This document shows positions 1 through 7,729 of a stretch of DNA of 20,283 nucleotides, piece after piece. The DNA comes from Treponema sp. (GTDB taxonomy: Bacteria > Spirochaetota > Spirochaetia > Treponematales > Breznakiellaceae): NCBI GenBank assembly GCA_031278025.1, contig JAITLF010000264.1:1-20283 (forward strand), written 5' to 3'. The notes under the pieces are model-generated. The model was not told where the DNA came from and searched no databases. It saw only the letters and a list, made by a program, of their open reading frames with translations. Numbering within the stretch: position 1 is the first letter of the stretch; each line of letters opens with the position of its first letter. A program made the translations under genes and the position numbers.

Positions 1-2
1 GC

Positions 3-140
3 GCTTTTCACAATGTCGGCTATCCGGCAGCGCTCATTGTGTCCGGGCCGCCTGTTGTCCGGTATCTGCCCACACATCCGTCCAAAATTGCCTATCAATT
101 GTTTAAAGAGTTCCCTGCCCATACTCCTATTTTAGCATAG
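3..140 (+). CDS. 3' end of an unidentified protein gene (partial)
   Basis: An open frame enters from the left edge and stops at TAG 138-140, giving the last 45 residues of a protein that ends in HTPILA. The segment has coding character: a hydrophobic strand (AALIVSG) followed by VVRYLPTHP and an amphipathic helix (KIAYQLFKEFP). The other two forward frames also run open for much of this stretch, so the frame choice rests on composition. I do not recognise the family. A faint resemblance to the C-terminal end of FlhA-type export proteins (a short strand, then VVR, then a helix) is too weak to name it. The stop lies 80 bases before the aroA ATG, so it could head the same transcription unit. Confidence 0.45.
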   Translation, partial: AFHNVGYPAALIVSGPPVVRYLPTHPSKIAYQLFKEFPAHTPILA

Positions 141-219
141 GTTTTGATACTTTGAATTCCTGCCCAGACCCCCCCGGCTCTTGTGCATCCCTCTAAAACC
201 ACGTAACCTATCCGCCAGT

Positions 220-1572
220 ATGCGTATCCGTATCAGACCTCACCGTTTTTCCGGGACCGTGCGGGTTCCGGCATCAAAGTCCCACACCATCAGGCGGCTG
301 TTCATTGCGGCCCTGGGAGCGGGAGTTTCTGAAATCCTGTATCCCCTGGATTCCCTGGATGCCCGTTCCTGCGCGGCTGTATGCCGGGGTTTGGGGGCGG
401 ACATAACCGAACACTACGGGGCCGAGCCTTCCTGCCCGAATCCGGCGGACGAACAGGGAAACCGGCTGGTGCGCTGGACCGTACAGGGCGTGGGAACGGC
501 AGGGCCGCATGCCCCGCCGGAACCGCTGGATGTGGGGAACTCCGGGACCACCTTGTTTCTGGCCCTGGCCGCCGCCGCCCTGGGAAGGGAGCCGGTGATT
601 TTTACCGGGGACGGGCAGATCGCCCGCCGGGGAGCGGGGCCCCTGCTGGAGGCGCTCCGGGGACTGGGGGTAACCGTGGATTCCGCTCCCAACGGCTGCG
701 TGCCAATCACGGTCCGGGGTCCCTGGAAAGGGGGCCGGGTCAGCCTCTCCTGCCCCACGAGCCAGTACCTTTCGGCGCTGCTCCTGGCCGCTCCCCTGGC
801 CCCGGCGGGAAGGGTAACCGAAATCGACGTGCCCCTCCTCAACGAGAAACCCTACATAGACCTGACCCTTTCGTACCTGAGAGCCCAGGGGGTTCCCTGG
901 GAGGGAAGGGCGGATTATTCCGCGTTCCGTATCCCCGGCGGCGCGTCTTATGGGCCGGTAAACGGCCCGGTGGCGGGGGATTTTTCCTCCGCGGCCTTTC
1001 CGGGATGCGCGGCGGCGACAGGCGGACTGCCGGCTGCTTCGATTGGCGGACCGGTTGTCCTTGCGGGGCTTGATCCCCACGATCCCCAGGGGGACAAGGC
1101 GATCTTCGACATGCTTGCCCGCATGGGCTGCGATGTGGCCTGGGACCGGCAGGGGGATGAATGGCGGCTCACCGTTTCCCGCGCCGGGCCGCTTAACGGG
1201 GGGACCTTCGACCTGAACGCCACGCCGGACTTGCTTCCGGTGGCGGCGGCCCTGGGGGCCTGCGCCCGCGGGGAGACCGCGCTGGTTAACGCGGCTCACG
1301 CCCGGATCAAGGAAACCGACCGTATCGCGGTGATGGCGGAAGAGCTGAGGAAGCTCGGTGCGGATATAACCGAGCGGCCGGACGGCCTGGTCATCCGGGG
1401 GGGCGCGCTTCGGGGCGGCGCGGTGGACGGCCACGGGGATCACCGGGTGGTGATGGCCCTGGCGGTGGCGGCTTTGGGCGCGTCGGGACCGGTGGAGATA
1501 GGGGGAGCGGAAAGCGCGGCAATTACGTACCCGGCTTTTCCGGAACTGCTGGCTGCGGAACTATGCGGATAG
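220..1572 (+). CDS. aroA: 3-phosphoshikimate 1-carboxyvinyltransferase (EPSP synthase)
   Basis: EPSP synthase joins shikimate-3-phosphate and phosphoenolpyruvate in the sixth step of the cytosolic shikimate pathway to chorismate and aromatic amino acids. With the ATG at 220 the protein has 450 residues, normal for the family. Visible motifs are PASKSHTIRR (16-26, substrate-binding Lys/Ser/Arg), DVGNSGTT (105-112), PTSQYLSALLLAAP (180-193), GDFSSAA (254-260), NATPDLLP (334-341, with the catalytic Asp) and RIKETDRI (363-370), then GDHRVVMAL near the end. The usual RPM that follows the GD turn reads RGA here (138-140), a mild departure. An in-frame TTG at 181 would add 13 residues, but the ATG matches where the family begins. 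Neither start has a clear Shine-Dalgarno. The 3' end overlaps trkA by 10 bases, so the two are probably co-transcribed. Confidence 0.93.
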   Translation: MRIRIRPHRFSGTVRVPASKSHTIRRLFIAALGAGVSEILYPLDSLDARSCAAVCRGLGADITEHYGAEPSCPNPADEQGNRLVRWTVQGVGTAGPHAPPEPLDVGNSGTTLFLALAAAALGREPVIFTGDGQIARRGAGPLLEALRGLGVTVDSAPNGCVPITVRGPWKGGRVSLSCPTSQYLSALLLAAPLAPAGRVTEIDVPLLNEKPYIDLTLSYLRAQGVPWEGRADYSAFRIPGGASYGPVNGPVAGDFSSAAFPGCAAATGGLPAASIGGPVVLAGLDPHDPQGDKAIFDMLARMGCDVAWDRQGDEWRLTVSRAGPLNGGTFDLNATPDLLPVAAALGACARGETALVNAAHARIKETDRIAVMAEELRKLGADITERPDGLVIRGGALRGGAVDGHGDHRVVMALAVAALGASGPVEIGGAESAAITYPAFPELLAAELCG

Positions 1573-2987
1573 TCATCGTCGGGGCGGGCCTGGTGGGACT
1601 TCAACTGGCCCAGCATCTTGTTCAGGAAAAGCACGATGTTTCCCTGGTTGAATCCAACGAAGATCGGGCGCGTCATGCGTCGGACCGGCTGGATTGCCTG
1701 GTACTCCATGATCAGGGGAACAGCCTTCGGGTTTTGGAGGACGCGGGAATAGCCAGGGCGGATGCCCTGGTCTGTGTTACCGGCTCCGACGAAGTAAACA
1801 TGATCATCTGCGGGCTTGCCGCTTCCCGGTATCCCCGACTCCTCAAGATAGCGCGGGTACGGAACGACGACTATGTCCGGCTGAACAACGCCGGCGAGCG
1901 TATCCTGGGCATCGATCACTTTGTCCATCCCGATGTGGAGGCGGCGGAATCGGCGCTGAACGCCATTGAACACGGCGCGCGGGGGGACATTCTTGCCTTC
2001 GCGGGTACGCCTTACAAGCTGGGGTCCATTGACATTACCCCCGGCAGCGCCTTTGACGGGCTTGCCCTCAAGGATTACCGGAAAACAGCGCCCGGCGAGA
2101 GCCTTATCACCCTGGTTGAACGCCGGGGGCAGATCATCCTGCCCGGCGGGGCTACGGTGCTGGTCCGGGGGGACCGGATTCATATCCTGGCACGGGAAAA
2201 AGAGATGAACCGGATCTTCGCGCTTTCCGGCAGGACCGAACAGCCCCTGCGGAACATAGGCATCGTCGGCGGCGGACGGCTGGGCGCCCTGATCGCCGAG
2301 GGGCTGTTGACGAAAGAGGGGCTGCCGCCGAAACGTAAAAACGCCCGGCCTTCACTCTTTTCTTTTTTCAAGACCCTCATCTCCAAGAGGAACTACCGGA
2401 TAGTCATCATTGAACAGGACTACAATCTGTGCAAGGAACTGGCCGCCCGGTTTCCGGAGGCCCTGATCCTTAACGAGGATATTTCGGAAGAAAGTTTTAC
2501 CACCGAAGAACAGATAGACAAGCTGGACCTTATCGTTACTACCACGGACAAGCAGGAACTCAACATTATTACCGCGGTATACCTTAAATCCCAGGGGGTG
2601 GACCGGGCTGTCGCCATGGTAACCGGACCGGGATACGCGGCCATAGCCCGGCGGCTTGGGGTAGACGTGGTTATCCCTATGAAGACGGTGGTAGTTGACT
2701 CCATCCTGTCGCACCTTATGGGCGGCAATGTAAAGGAAGTCCACCGCCTGGGGGATGGCAGGGTTGACATCATTGAGGTTGAAATCCGCAAAGACGCGCC
2801 GGTGGCGGATACGGCCATTTCCGCCTTCAAGCTGTCCGCCGGGGGGCTGGTCATGCTGGTGAACCGGGAGGGCAATTCCTTTATCCCCCAGGGGGATTAT
2901 GTGTTTAAAGAAGGGGATCGCACGGTCCTTATCTCGAAAACCGGAAGCCGGGCGGAACTTGAAAAGTATTTCGGCGCGGTTGTATGA
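1563..2987 (+). CDS. trkA: Trk system potassium uptake protein TrkA (two RCK/KTN domains)
   Basis: TrkA is the cytoplasmic nucleotide-binding regulator that sits under a TrkH/KtrB potassium channel and gates it in response to NAD(H) or ATP/ADP. The 474-residue protein shows the tandem architecture. The first Rossmann fold starts at residue 1 with GAGLVGLQLA and an acidic residue closing strand 2 (LVESN). A TrkA-C segment follows (roughly 150-220), and a second Rossmann fold starts near 231 with GGGRLGALIAEGL and a second TrkA-C domain ends the protein. The second fold carries a basic insertion of about 25 residues (KEGLPPKRKNARPS onward) between helix A and strand 2, making the protein slightly longer than the usual 450-460. 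The start lies inside the end of aroA and the stop overlaps the next gene as ATGA, so translation is likely coupled to trkH. Confidence 0.93.
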   Translation: MRIVIVGAGLVGLQLAQHLVQEKHDVSLVESNEDRARHASDRLDCLVLHDQGNSLRVLEDAGIARADALVCVTGSDEVNMIICGLAASRYPRLLKIARVRNDDYVRLNNAGERILGIDHFVHPDVEAAESALNAIEHGARGDILAFAGTPYKLGSIDITPGSAFDGLALKDYRKTAPGESLITLVERRGQIILPGGATVLVRGDRIHILAREKEMNRIFALSGRTEQPLRNIGIVGGGRLGALIAEGLLTKEGLPPKRKNARPSLFSFFKTLISKRNYRIVIIEQDYNLCKELAARFPEALILNEDISEESFTTEEQIDKLDLIVTTTDKQELNIITAVYLKSQGVDRAVAMVTGPGYAAIARRLGVDVVIPMKTVVVDSILSHLMGGNVKEVHRLGDGRVDIIEVEIRKDAPVADTAISAFKLSAGGLVMLVNREGNSFIPQGDYVFKEGDRTVLISKTGSRAELEKYFGAVV

Positions 2988-4243
2988 AGATCACCGTAGA
3001 ACGGGGATTCCTGCTGGTTTTTCTTGTCTGGGTCTTTGCCGGTCTCCTGGGCGCCCTGCCCTATTTTCTGTCCGGCTATATCCCGGATTTTACCGATGCG
3101 GTATTCGAAAGCGTATCGGGTTTTACCACAACCGGGGCGTCAATACTCAAGGATATTGAAAGGCTTCCCAAACCGCTGCTCTTTTGGCGGGCCCTGACCC
3201 ACTGGCTGGGGGGCATGGGGATTGTGGTGCTTACCGTGGCGCTGCTTCCTTTTTTCGGCGCCGGGGGCTTCCGGCTCCTCCAGGCGGAAGCCCCCGGTCC
3301 CCAGGTGGACAAAATCGTCCCCCGAATCACCGGGACCGCCCGGATACTCTGGTCCCTCTACATCGCCCTTACCGCCGGGCAAACGCTGCTGCTCTTCCTC
3401 TTCGGCATGAATTGGTTTGACGCCCTGATACACGCCTTCTCAACCATGGCGACCGGCGGCTTTTCTTCCCGGAACAACAGCATAGCTGCGTACCAGTCGC
3501 CGGCTGTTGAATGGATCTGCGCGGTTTTCATGCTCCTTGCGGGATTTAATTTTACCCTTATCCTTCAGCTTCCGCGGGGCAGGTTCCGTGACCTCTGGCG
3601 CAACAGCGAGGCCAGGGCGTACCTCGCCATCGTCCTTATCGCGGTTGTGGTCATCGCTCTTTCGCTGCTTCCCCAAACCTCTTCGGCGGAAGAAGCCCTG
3701 CGGTTTGCCTTCTTCCACACCGGTTCCATTCTTACCTCCACCGGCTTTTTCTGCGCGGACTACAACGCCTGGCCGCCCCTGGCCCAGGGCGTGCTGTTCT
3801 TCGCCATGTTCATAGGCGGCTGCACCGGTTCTACCGCCGGGGGCGTAAAGGTGGTCCGCCATGTGATCCTCTGGAAGCAGATGGGAAACGAAATAAAACA
3901 TATCGTCCATCCCAAAGGAGTTTTCACCCTACGGCTTAACGGCGGTTCCGGCAAAAAAGACATGGTCTATGGGGTAACCGGTTTTGTGTTCCTCTATTTT
4001 CTTATCCTTATTCTCTGCGCCTTTCTGGTGAGCAGCGCGGGAGAAGATGTGTTTACTTCCATCAATACTTCCCTCCTCATCTTAGGGAACATAGGGCTGG
4101 GGCTTGGAAAGCTGGGGCCTTTTTCGCCGTTCCCCGAATTCCCCGGCTATGTAAAATGGGGCCTTTCCCTTGTTATGCTTTTGGGGCGGCTTGAACTGTG
4201 GACAGTTTTAATGTTTGTAACAAAAATTGTGCGGCGGAAATAA
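2984..4243 (+). CDS. trkH: TrkH-family potassium uptake channel subunit, short form
   Basis: This is the membrane pore subunit of the Trk/Ktr potassium uptake system, partner of the TrkA encoded just upstream. The 419-residue protein has the four pseudo-repeats of the family, each with a pore-loop glycine: SGFTTTGAS, STMATGGFSS, SILTSTGFF and GGCTGSTAGGVKVVRH. The last is followed by the conserved ILWKQ segment. It starts almost directly at the first pore repeat (ERGFLLVFLVWVFAGLLGALPYF) and lacks the extra N-terminal pair of helices found in E. coli TrkH and in the next gene, so it resembles KtrB-type subunits in length. The ATG overlaps the trkA stop (ATGA), which fixes the start. It ends KIVRRK, the usual end point for the family. 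Confidence 0.9.
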   Translation: MKITVERGFLLVFLVWVFAGLLGALPYFLSGYIPDFTDAVFESVSGFTTTGASILKDIERLPKPLLFWRALTHWLGGMGIVVLTVALLPFFGAGGFRLLQAEAPGPQVDKIVPRITGTARILWSLYIALTAGQTLLLFLFGMNWFDALIHAFSTMATGGFSSRNNSIAAYQSPAVEWICAVFMLLAGFNFTLILQLPRGRFRDLWRNSEARAYLAIVLIAVVVIALSLLPQTSSAEEALRFAFFHTGSILTSTGFFCADYNAWPPLAQGVLFFAMFIGGCTGSTAGGVKVVRHVILWKQMGNEIKHIVHPKGVFTLRLNGGSGKKDMVYGVTGFVFLYFLILILCAFLVSSAGEDVFTSINTSLLILGNIGLGLGKLGPFSPFPEFPGYVKWGLSLVMLLGRLELWTVLMFVTKIVRRK

Positions 4244-4257
4244 CAGGGACACTACTG

Positions 4258-5766
4258 ATGATGCGCGGGCGGTTCAAAAAGCAGTTTATCCTCCTCCGGG
4301 CGATTTTTTCCCTTCTGGGGATCATCGCGGTAAGCATGGTTCCGGCGCTGATCCTGGCCGCGGCATCCGGGGAAAACGCCATGAGCCGGGCGTTTGTGTT
4401 TCCCATGCTGATCGCTGCGGCCCTTGCCCTGCCAAGCTTTCTTTCCCTGCGGCATAAAAAGATGAACCTTGACGCGGGGGACGGCTTTTTCCTGGTCTTT
4501 GCCGCCTGGGCCCTGGCGAGTTTCCTCGGCGCCGTTCCCTTTTACCTTTCTCAAGAGGGCCTGAGTTTTACCGATTCCCTTTTTGAAAGCGCCTGCGCCT
4601 TCGCCACTACCGGGGGAACCGTCATCAATGATGTTGAAGCCCTGCCCCGGTCCCTGCTCCTCTGGCGAAGCTGCGCCCACTGGTTCGGCGGCCTGGGGAT
4701 CGTGCTCATCTCGGTGGCTCTTATGCCCCTTCTGGGAATAGGGGGCTTCCAACTTATCAAGGCCGAAGCGCCGGGACCGGAAAAGGAAAAGATAACCCCC
4801 AAGATTACCGTAACAGCGCAGTTGCTCTGGCTGACATACGGCGTACTAACCCTGATCCTCTTTACCCTCTACCAGATGGGAGGCATGAACCGGTTTGACG
4901 CCTTCTGCCACAGCCTTACCACTATGGCTTCCGGGGGCGTAAGCACCAGGAACAGAGGCATGGCCGCTTTTGATTCGCCGTTTATAGACGGGGTTTCCAC
5001 CCTGTTCATGCTCCTTGCGGGGATCAACTTCAACCTTTACTACCGCCTGCTGCGAAAAAAATTCCGGGATATACGGGACAACACGGAAGTCCGGGTTTAC
5101 CTGGCGATTTTTTTCGCGGCGGCGGGGATCATCACCGTCTCGCTTATGCCGGCGTACGGTTCACTCCCCACGGCTCTCCGTTACGCCGCCTATCAGACCG
5201 CGTCAATCCTTTCCACCACCGGCGCGGTGGTTACCAACTATGAAGCCTGGCCGGGCCTCGCCCGGATGACCATCTTCGTCCTCATGCTCATAGGCGGCTG
5301 TTCGGGTTCCACGGCGGGAGGCGTCAAGGTGATCCGCCACGTGGTGTTGTGGAAACAGATGAGCAACGAGATGCGCCGGGCCATGTTTCCACGGGGGGTC
5401 TTCAGCGTGCGGATCAACAAACGGGTGGGGAGAAGGGACGTTGTGTACGGCGTGGCGGGTTTTGTGTTTTTGTATGCCCTGGTGGTTTTAGTAACCACCC
5501 TTATCACCGCCGCGTCGGGCACGGACATCTTTTCTTCCTTCAGTGCGGCGCTTTCAATAACCGGAAACATAGGCGCAGGATTCGGCGCCATAGGCCCCGC
5601 CCACAATTACCGCGGTTTCCCGGATCACATCAAATGGCTTTACTCCTTCGTGATGATTGCGGGCAGGCTGGAACTATGGACCGTATTTGTGCTGTTTACG
5701 CCGGTATACCGGAACAGCCGGCATACCAGCCGGCATACCAGCCGGTATACCAGCCGGCATATATAG
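4258..5766 (+). CDS. trkH: Second TrkH-family potassium uptake subunit, long form with repeat tail
   Basis: This is a second pore subunit, clearly paralogous to its upstream neighbour. The four selectivity-filter segments are FATTGGTVI, TTMASGGVSTRN, SILSTTGAV and GGCSGSTAGGVKVIRHVVLWK. Unlike the neighbour it keeps the N-terminal helix pair (about residues 10-60: LLRAIFSLLGIIAVSMVPAL and a second helix before LRHKKMN), as in full-length TrkH. With ATG 4258 it has 502 residues. AGGGA at 4245-4249, eight bases ahead, supports that start over an in-frame GTG at 4198 that lies inside the previous gene. The C-terminus carries an unusual tail, RHTSRHTSRYTSRHI, encoded by a 12-bp tandem repeat. Without it the protein would end near VYRNS, comparable to its paralogue. 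Confidence 0.9.
   Translation: MMRGRFKKQFILLRAIFSLLGIIAVSMVPALILAAASGENAMSRAFVFPMLIAAALALPSFLSLRHKKMNLDAGDGFFLVFAAWALASFLGAVPFYLSQEGLSFTDSLFESACAFATTGGTVINDVEALPRSLLLWRSCAHWFGGLGIVLISVALMPLLGIGGFQLIKAEAPGPEKEKITPKITVTAQLLWLTYGVLTLILFTLYQMGGMNRFDAFCHSLTTMASGGVSTRNRGMAAFDSPFIDGVSTLFMLLAGINFNLYYRLLRKKFRDIRDNTEVRVYLAIFFAAAGIITVSLMPAYGSLPTALRYAAYQTASILSTTGAVVTNYEAWPGLARMTIFVLMLIGGCSGSTAGGVKVIRHVVLWKQMSNEMRRAMFPRGVFSVRINKRVGRRDVVYGVAGFVFLYALVVLVTTLITAASGTDIFSSFSAALSITGNIGAGFGAIGPAHNYRGFPDHIKWLYSFVMIAGRLELWTVFVLFTPVYRNSRHTSRHTSRYTSRHI
5713..5763 (+). repeat. 12-bp tandem repeat forming the 3' end of the second trkH
   Basis: Four consecutive 12-bp units of the form ACCAGCCGGCAT close the trkH reading frame, the first (AACAGCCGGCAT) and third (ending GGTAT) being variants. 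They encode (R)HTS-type tetrapeptides. Immediately before them, 5701-5712 is a perfect palindrome, CCGGTATACCGG. The units themselves contain GCCGGC, so the whole stretch can fold back on itself. It looks like expansion of a palindromic seed at the gene end. Confidence 0.75.
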
Positions 5767-5793
5767 AAAAGCAATGCCAACACGCTACGATAC

Positions 5794-6522
5794 ATGATGA
5801 GAAAAACGACGGATATGAAGAACATGACGAACCTATTTGGCCGGGATACGCTCCTCCGCGAGGGCCTTGAAGTCCTGACGCGGGGAGATTCCGGCGCGGC
5901 CCGCCTGCTGGAAGACCGGCTCAACGAAGTTACCGCCCTCCTTACCGGCTATATCGAGGAAATAGAACGGTTTAACCCCGCCTACGGCCTGGTAGGGGTG
6001 AAAGACCGGAGCAGCCTGGTGGTCAGGCACATCCTCGACTCCCTCGCCCCCCTGGGACTCCTGCTCCGGATACTGGAACAAAACAGCCCCCGCGCCGCCC
6101 CGCCCCATATCGCCGACGTCGGTTCCGGGGCGGGACTGCCGGGCATACCCCTGGCCATAGCCCTGCCAAACGCCCGCGTTACCCTGATTGAGCGTATGGG
6201 CAGGCGGGTTGGGTTCCTGCGGAACGTCCTGGCGGTTCTGCCCCTCATGAACATAACGGTAGAGGAGGGATCGATGGAAGAAGCGCCCGCGGGACAGTTT
6301 GATCTCGCGGTCTTCCGGGCCTTCCGTCCCCTGGGAAAGCCCATCCTCAAGGGCCTCTTCCGTCTGCTTAAGGAAGGGGGCAGCCTTGCGGCCTACAAGG
6401 GCCGCCGGGAGGTCATTGCGGCGGAGATGAAGGCGGCAGGGGACGCGGCCTGGGAAGCCCTCTCCTATCCCGCGCCGTTTCTGGACGAGGAACGGCATCT
6501 GGTGGTAATACGCCGGGTCTAG
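5794..6522 (+). CDS. rsmG: 16S rRNA (guanine-527-N7)-methyltransferase RsmG
   Basis: RsmG (GidB) places the N7-methyl group on G527 of 16S rRNA using S-adenosylmethionine. Family marks in the 242-residue protein are FNPAYGLVGVKDRSSLVVRHILDSL (roughly 60-84, with the conserved RHxxDSL), the SAM loop ADVGSGAGLPGIPLA (107-121), the acidic LIERMGRRVGFLRNV segment, and AVFRAFRPLGKPI followed by the YKGRR motif late in the protein. Several ATGs (5794, 5797, 5815, 5824) could start it. The last two would bring the N-terminus closer to that of most relatives, and no strong Shine-Dalgarno decides. It lies 27 bases after trkH on the same strand. Its C-terminus (HLVVIRRV) is typical, so the gene is complete. 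Confidence 0.92.
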   Translation: MMRKTTDMKNMTNLFGRDTLLREGLEVLTRGDSGAARLLEDRLNEVTALLTGYIEEIERFNPAYGLVGVKDRSSLVVRHILDSLAPLGLLLRILEQNSPRAAPPHIADVGSGAGLPGIPLAIALPNARVTLIERMGRRVGFLRNVLAVLPLMNITVEEGSMEEAPAGQFDLAVFRAFRPLGKPILKGLFRLLKEGGSLAAYKGRREVIAAEMKAAGDAAWEALSYPAPFLDEERHLVVIRRV

Positions 6523-6594
6523 CAGCCCGACTTTGTTGTAAATGCGGGCGCGATACGGTCCCCCGGAGGGCATAGAACCACTAGGGAGGGGTTT

Positions 6595-6732
6595 GTGTTA
6601 CAGAAGATACCCAAGATACCATTGACACGGGATGAAGAAGCTATTCTTCATGCCATCATCAACGAGACCATCCGGCGGACATTAACAAAAACCCATCTTT
6701 TACCCTGGGAGCTTGGTACGCTTCGCGCTTAA
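6595..6732 (+). CDS. Possible small ORF of 45 residues, unknown
   Basis: A GTG at 6595 is preceded by a strong purine-rich site (AGGGAGGGG, 6583-6591) and opens a 45-codon frame ending TAA at 6730-6732. The product begins VLQKIPKIPLTRDEEAILHAI and looks like a soluble helix. Its last dozen codons run into the dispersed repeat material that begins near 6715, so it may be a gene truncated by that insertion. There is no family match I can name. It could equally be chance, since the region is otherwise non-coding. Confidence 0.3.
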   Translation: MLQKIPKIPLTRDEEAILHAIINETIRRTLTKTHLLPWELGTLRA

Positions 6733-6739
6733 CCGCGAA

Positions 6740-6842
6740 CCCGTTCCAAACCCCGCGCCTTAATTCCGGCGCCCCGATTTTCACGCCCGGAAACGCCGTA
6801 TTCACGCATAAAAATAGAACATTCACGATTAGTAATTTCACC
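6740..6842 (-). repeat. Left flank of repeat island: inverted, degenerate 21-bp units plus dispersed module
   Basis: Read on the - strand from 6842, this stretch falls into 21-bp steps sharing CGTGAA near the middle (ATTACTAATCGTGAATGTTC, then ATTTTTATGCGTGAATACGG, then GTTTCCGGGCGTGAAAATCG). It then continues through GGGGCGCCGGAATT to GGCGCGGGGTTTGGAACGGG at 6759-6740. The part 6759-6805 is about 80 percent identical by eye to 7618-7664 on the + strand, so the array between them lies between inverted copies. The terminal 20 bases match the end of the dispersed module seen at 7553 and 12829. Confidence 0.65.
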
Positions 6843-6900
6843 ATTGCCGCAAAACAGGACGCCGGACGGCTTACCGCCCCCCAAGAGAGAGCCAAAGGCC

Positions 6901-7488
6901 TTTTGTTCGATCGGAAAGGCCCCATTGCTGATCAAGAATGCTCCATTGCTGATCAAGAATGCACCATTGCTGATCAAGAATGCACCATTGCTGATCAAGA
7001 ATGCTCCATTGCTGATCAAGAATGCACCATTGCTGATCAAGAATGCTCCATTGCTGATCAAGAATGCTCCATTCCTGATCAAGAATGCTCCATTCCTGAT
7101 CAAGAATGCTCCATTTCTGATCAGGAATACTCCATTTCTGATCAGGAATACTCCATTTCTGATCAGGAATACTCCATTTCTAATCAGGAATACTCCCGTT
7201 TCGACCGGAAAGGCTCATTGTTCGATCGGAAAGGCTCATTGTTCGATCGGAAAGGCTCATTGTTCGATCGGAAAGGCGCCTTTATGAGCCGCAAAGGCGC
7301 CTTTATGAGCCGCAAAGGCGCCTTTATGAACCGCAAAGGCGCCTTTATGAACCGCAAAGGCGCCTTTATGAACCGCAAAGGCGCCTTTATGAACCGCAAA
7401 GGCGCCTTTATGAGGTGTAACGCCTCCGGTGGGAGAGGCAAAGGCTCCGGCGGGAGAGACAGCGGCTCCTTCGCTCACGGCATACGGT
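6901..7488 (+). repeat. 21-bp tandem array, 28 units in several sequence families
   Basis: The array has 28 consecutive units of exactly 21 bp. In order: one TTCGATCGGAAAGGC-type unit (6901); thirteen units built on CATTGCTGATCAAGAATG or its TTTCTGATCAGGAAT variant (6922-7194); four TTCGAYCGGAAAGG units (7195-7278); seven units carrying GCCTTT-N9-AAAGGC (7279-7425, the last degenerate); two CCGGYGGGAGAG units (7426-7467); and one divergent unit. Families change abruptly between neighbours while the 21-bp register never slips. Each of the main families contains a dyad (TGATCA, CGATCG, or a 6-bp stem with a 9-base loop). Because 21 is a multiple of three, several frames on both strands stay open. 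I see no sign that these are real proteins. Confidence 0.95.
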
Positions 7489-7552
7489 AAAATTGCTGAT
7501 TCACGAGCGAGCATGGAGCATTTCTGATCGTGAATACTCAGGTTTTTGCCGG

Positions 7553-7605
7553 GGATGGAGAAGCCGCGGCAACGAAGCCGCCGGCGCGCGGGTTTTGGAA
7601 CGGGC
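7553..7605 (+). repeat. Dispersed module, copy 1
   Basis: This 53-base segment begins GGATGGAGAAGCCGCGGC and ends GGGTTTTGGAACGGGC. It is repeated with a few substitutions and a 6-base insertion at 12829-12885 on the opposite strand, and its last 20 bases recur at 6740-6759. It follows the degenerate last units of the 21-bp array (CATTTCTGATCGTGAATACT at 7519-7538), just as copy 2 follows a 21-bp mini-array, so the two elements travel together. Confidence 0.75.
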
Positions 7606-7617
7606 TCATCCTTATAG

Positions 7618-7664
7618 GTGAATTCGGCGTTTCTGAGCGGGCAAGCCGGGGCGCTGAATTGTGG
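7618..7664 (+). repeat. Right flank of repeat island, inverted partner of 6759-6805
   Basis: The sequence GTGAATTCGGCGTTTCTGAG followed by CGGGCAAGCCGGGGCGCTGA can be aligned without gaps over about 37 bases to the reverse complement of 6759-6805, with roughly 30 identities. It reads as two further diverged 21-bp units. With the left flank it brackets a block of about 900 bases holding the array and one copy of the dispersed module. Confidence 0.6.
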
Positions 7665-7699
7665 CGGGTGCGGGCGGCGGGCGGCGGACGGCGGGGTTT

Positions 7700-7729
7700 A
7701 GGCAGATTTTCTGAATGAGAAATTCGCCT
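7700..7729 (-). terminator. Possible hairpin at the 3' end of dusB
   Basis: AGGCAGATTTTCT and AGAAATTCGCCT form an imperfect stem around the loop GAATG, beginning at the dusB stop codon. No T-run follows on the - strand, so it would be a weak or factor-assisted terminator at best. The stretch 7665-7699 before it is GC-rich and shows nothing else. Confidence 0.3.

Noticed and set aside
1..140. Naming the left-edge fragment as the FlhA C-terminus
   Set aside because: Only a loose pattern of hydrophobic strand, VVR and a helix agrees. The usual LSYxEI ending is absent.
274..1443. Long open frame antisense to aroA
   Set aside because: It is a shadow produced by GC-rich codon use. aroA on the + strand has all family motifs, and the antisense product has low-complexity Arg/Gly/Pro composition.
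6525..6549. Terminator after rsmG (GCCCG-N15-CGGGC)
   Set aside because: The stem is only five bases with a 15-base loop and no T-run follows.
6844..7514. Repeat proteins (heptapeptides such as PLLIKNA or FLISNGA) on either strand
   Set aside because: Several frames on both strands are open at once because the period is 21. No ribosome-binding site, start or flanking domain fits any of them.
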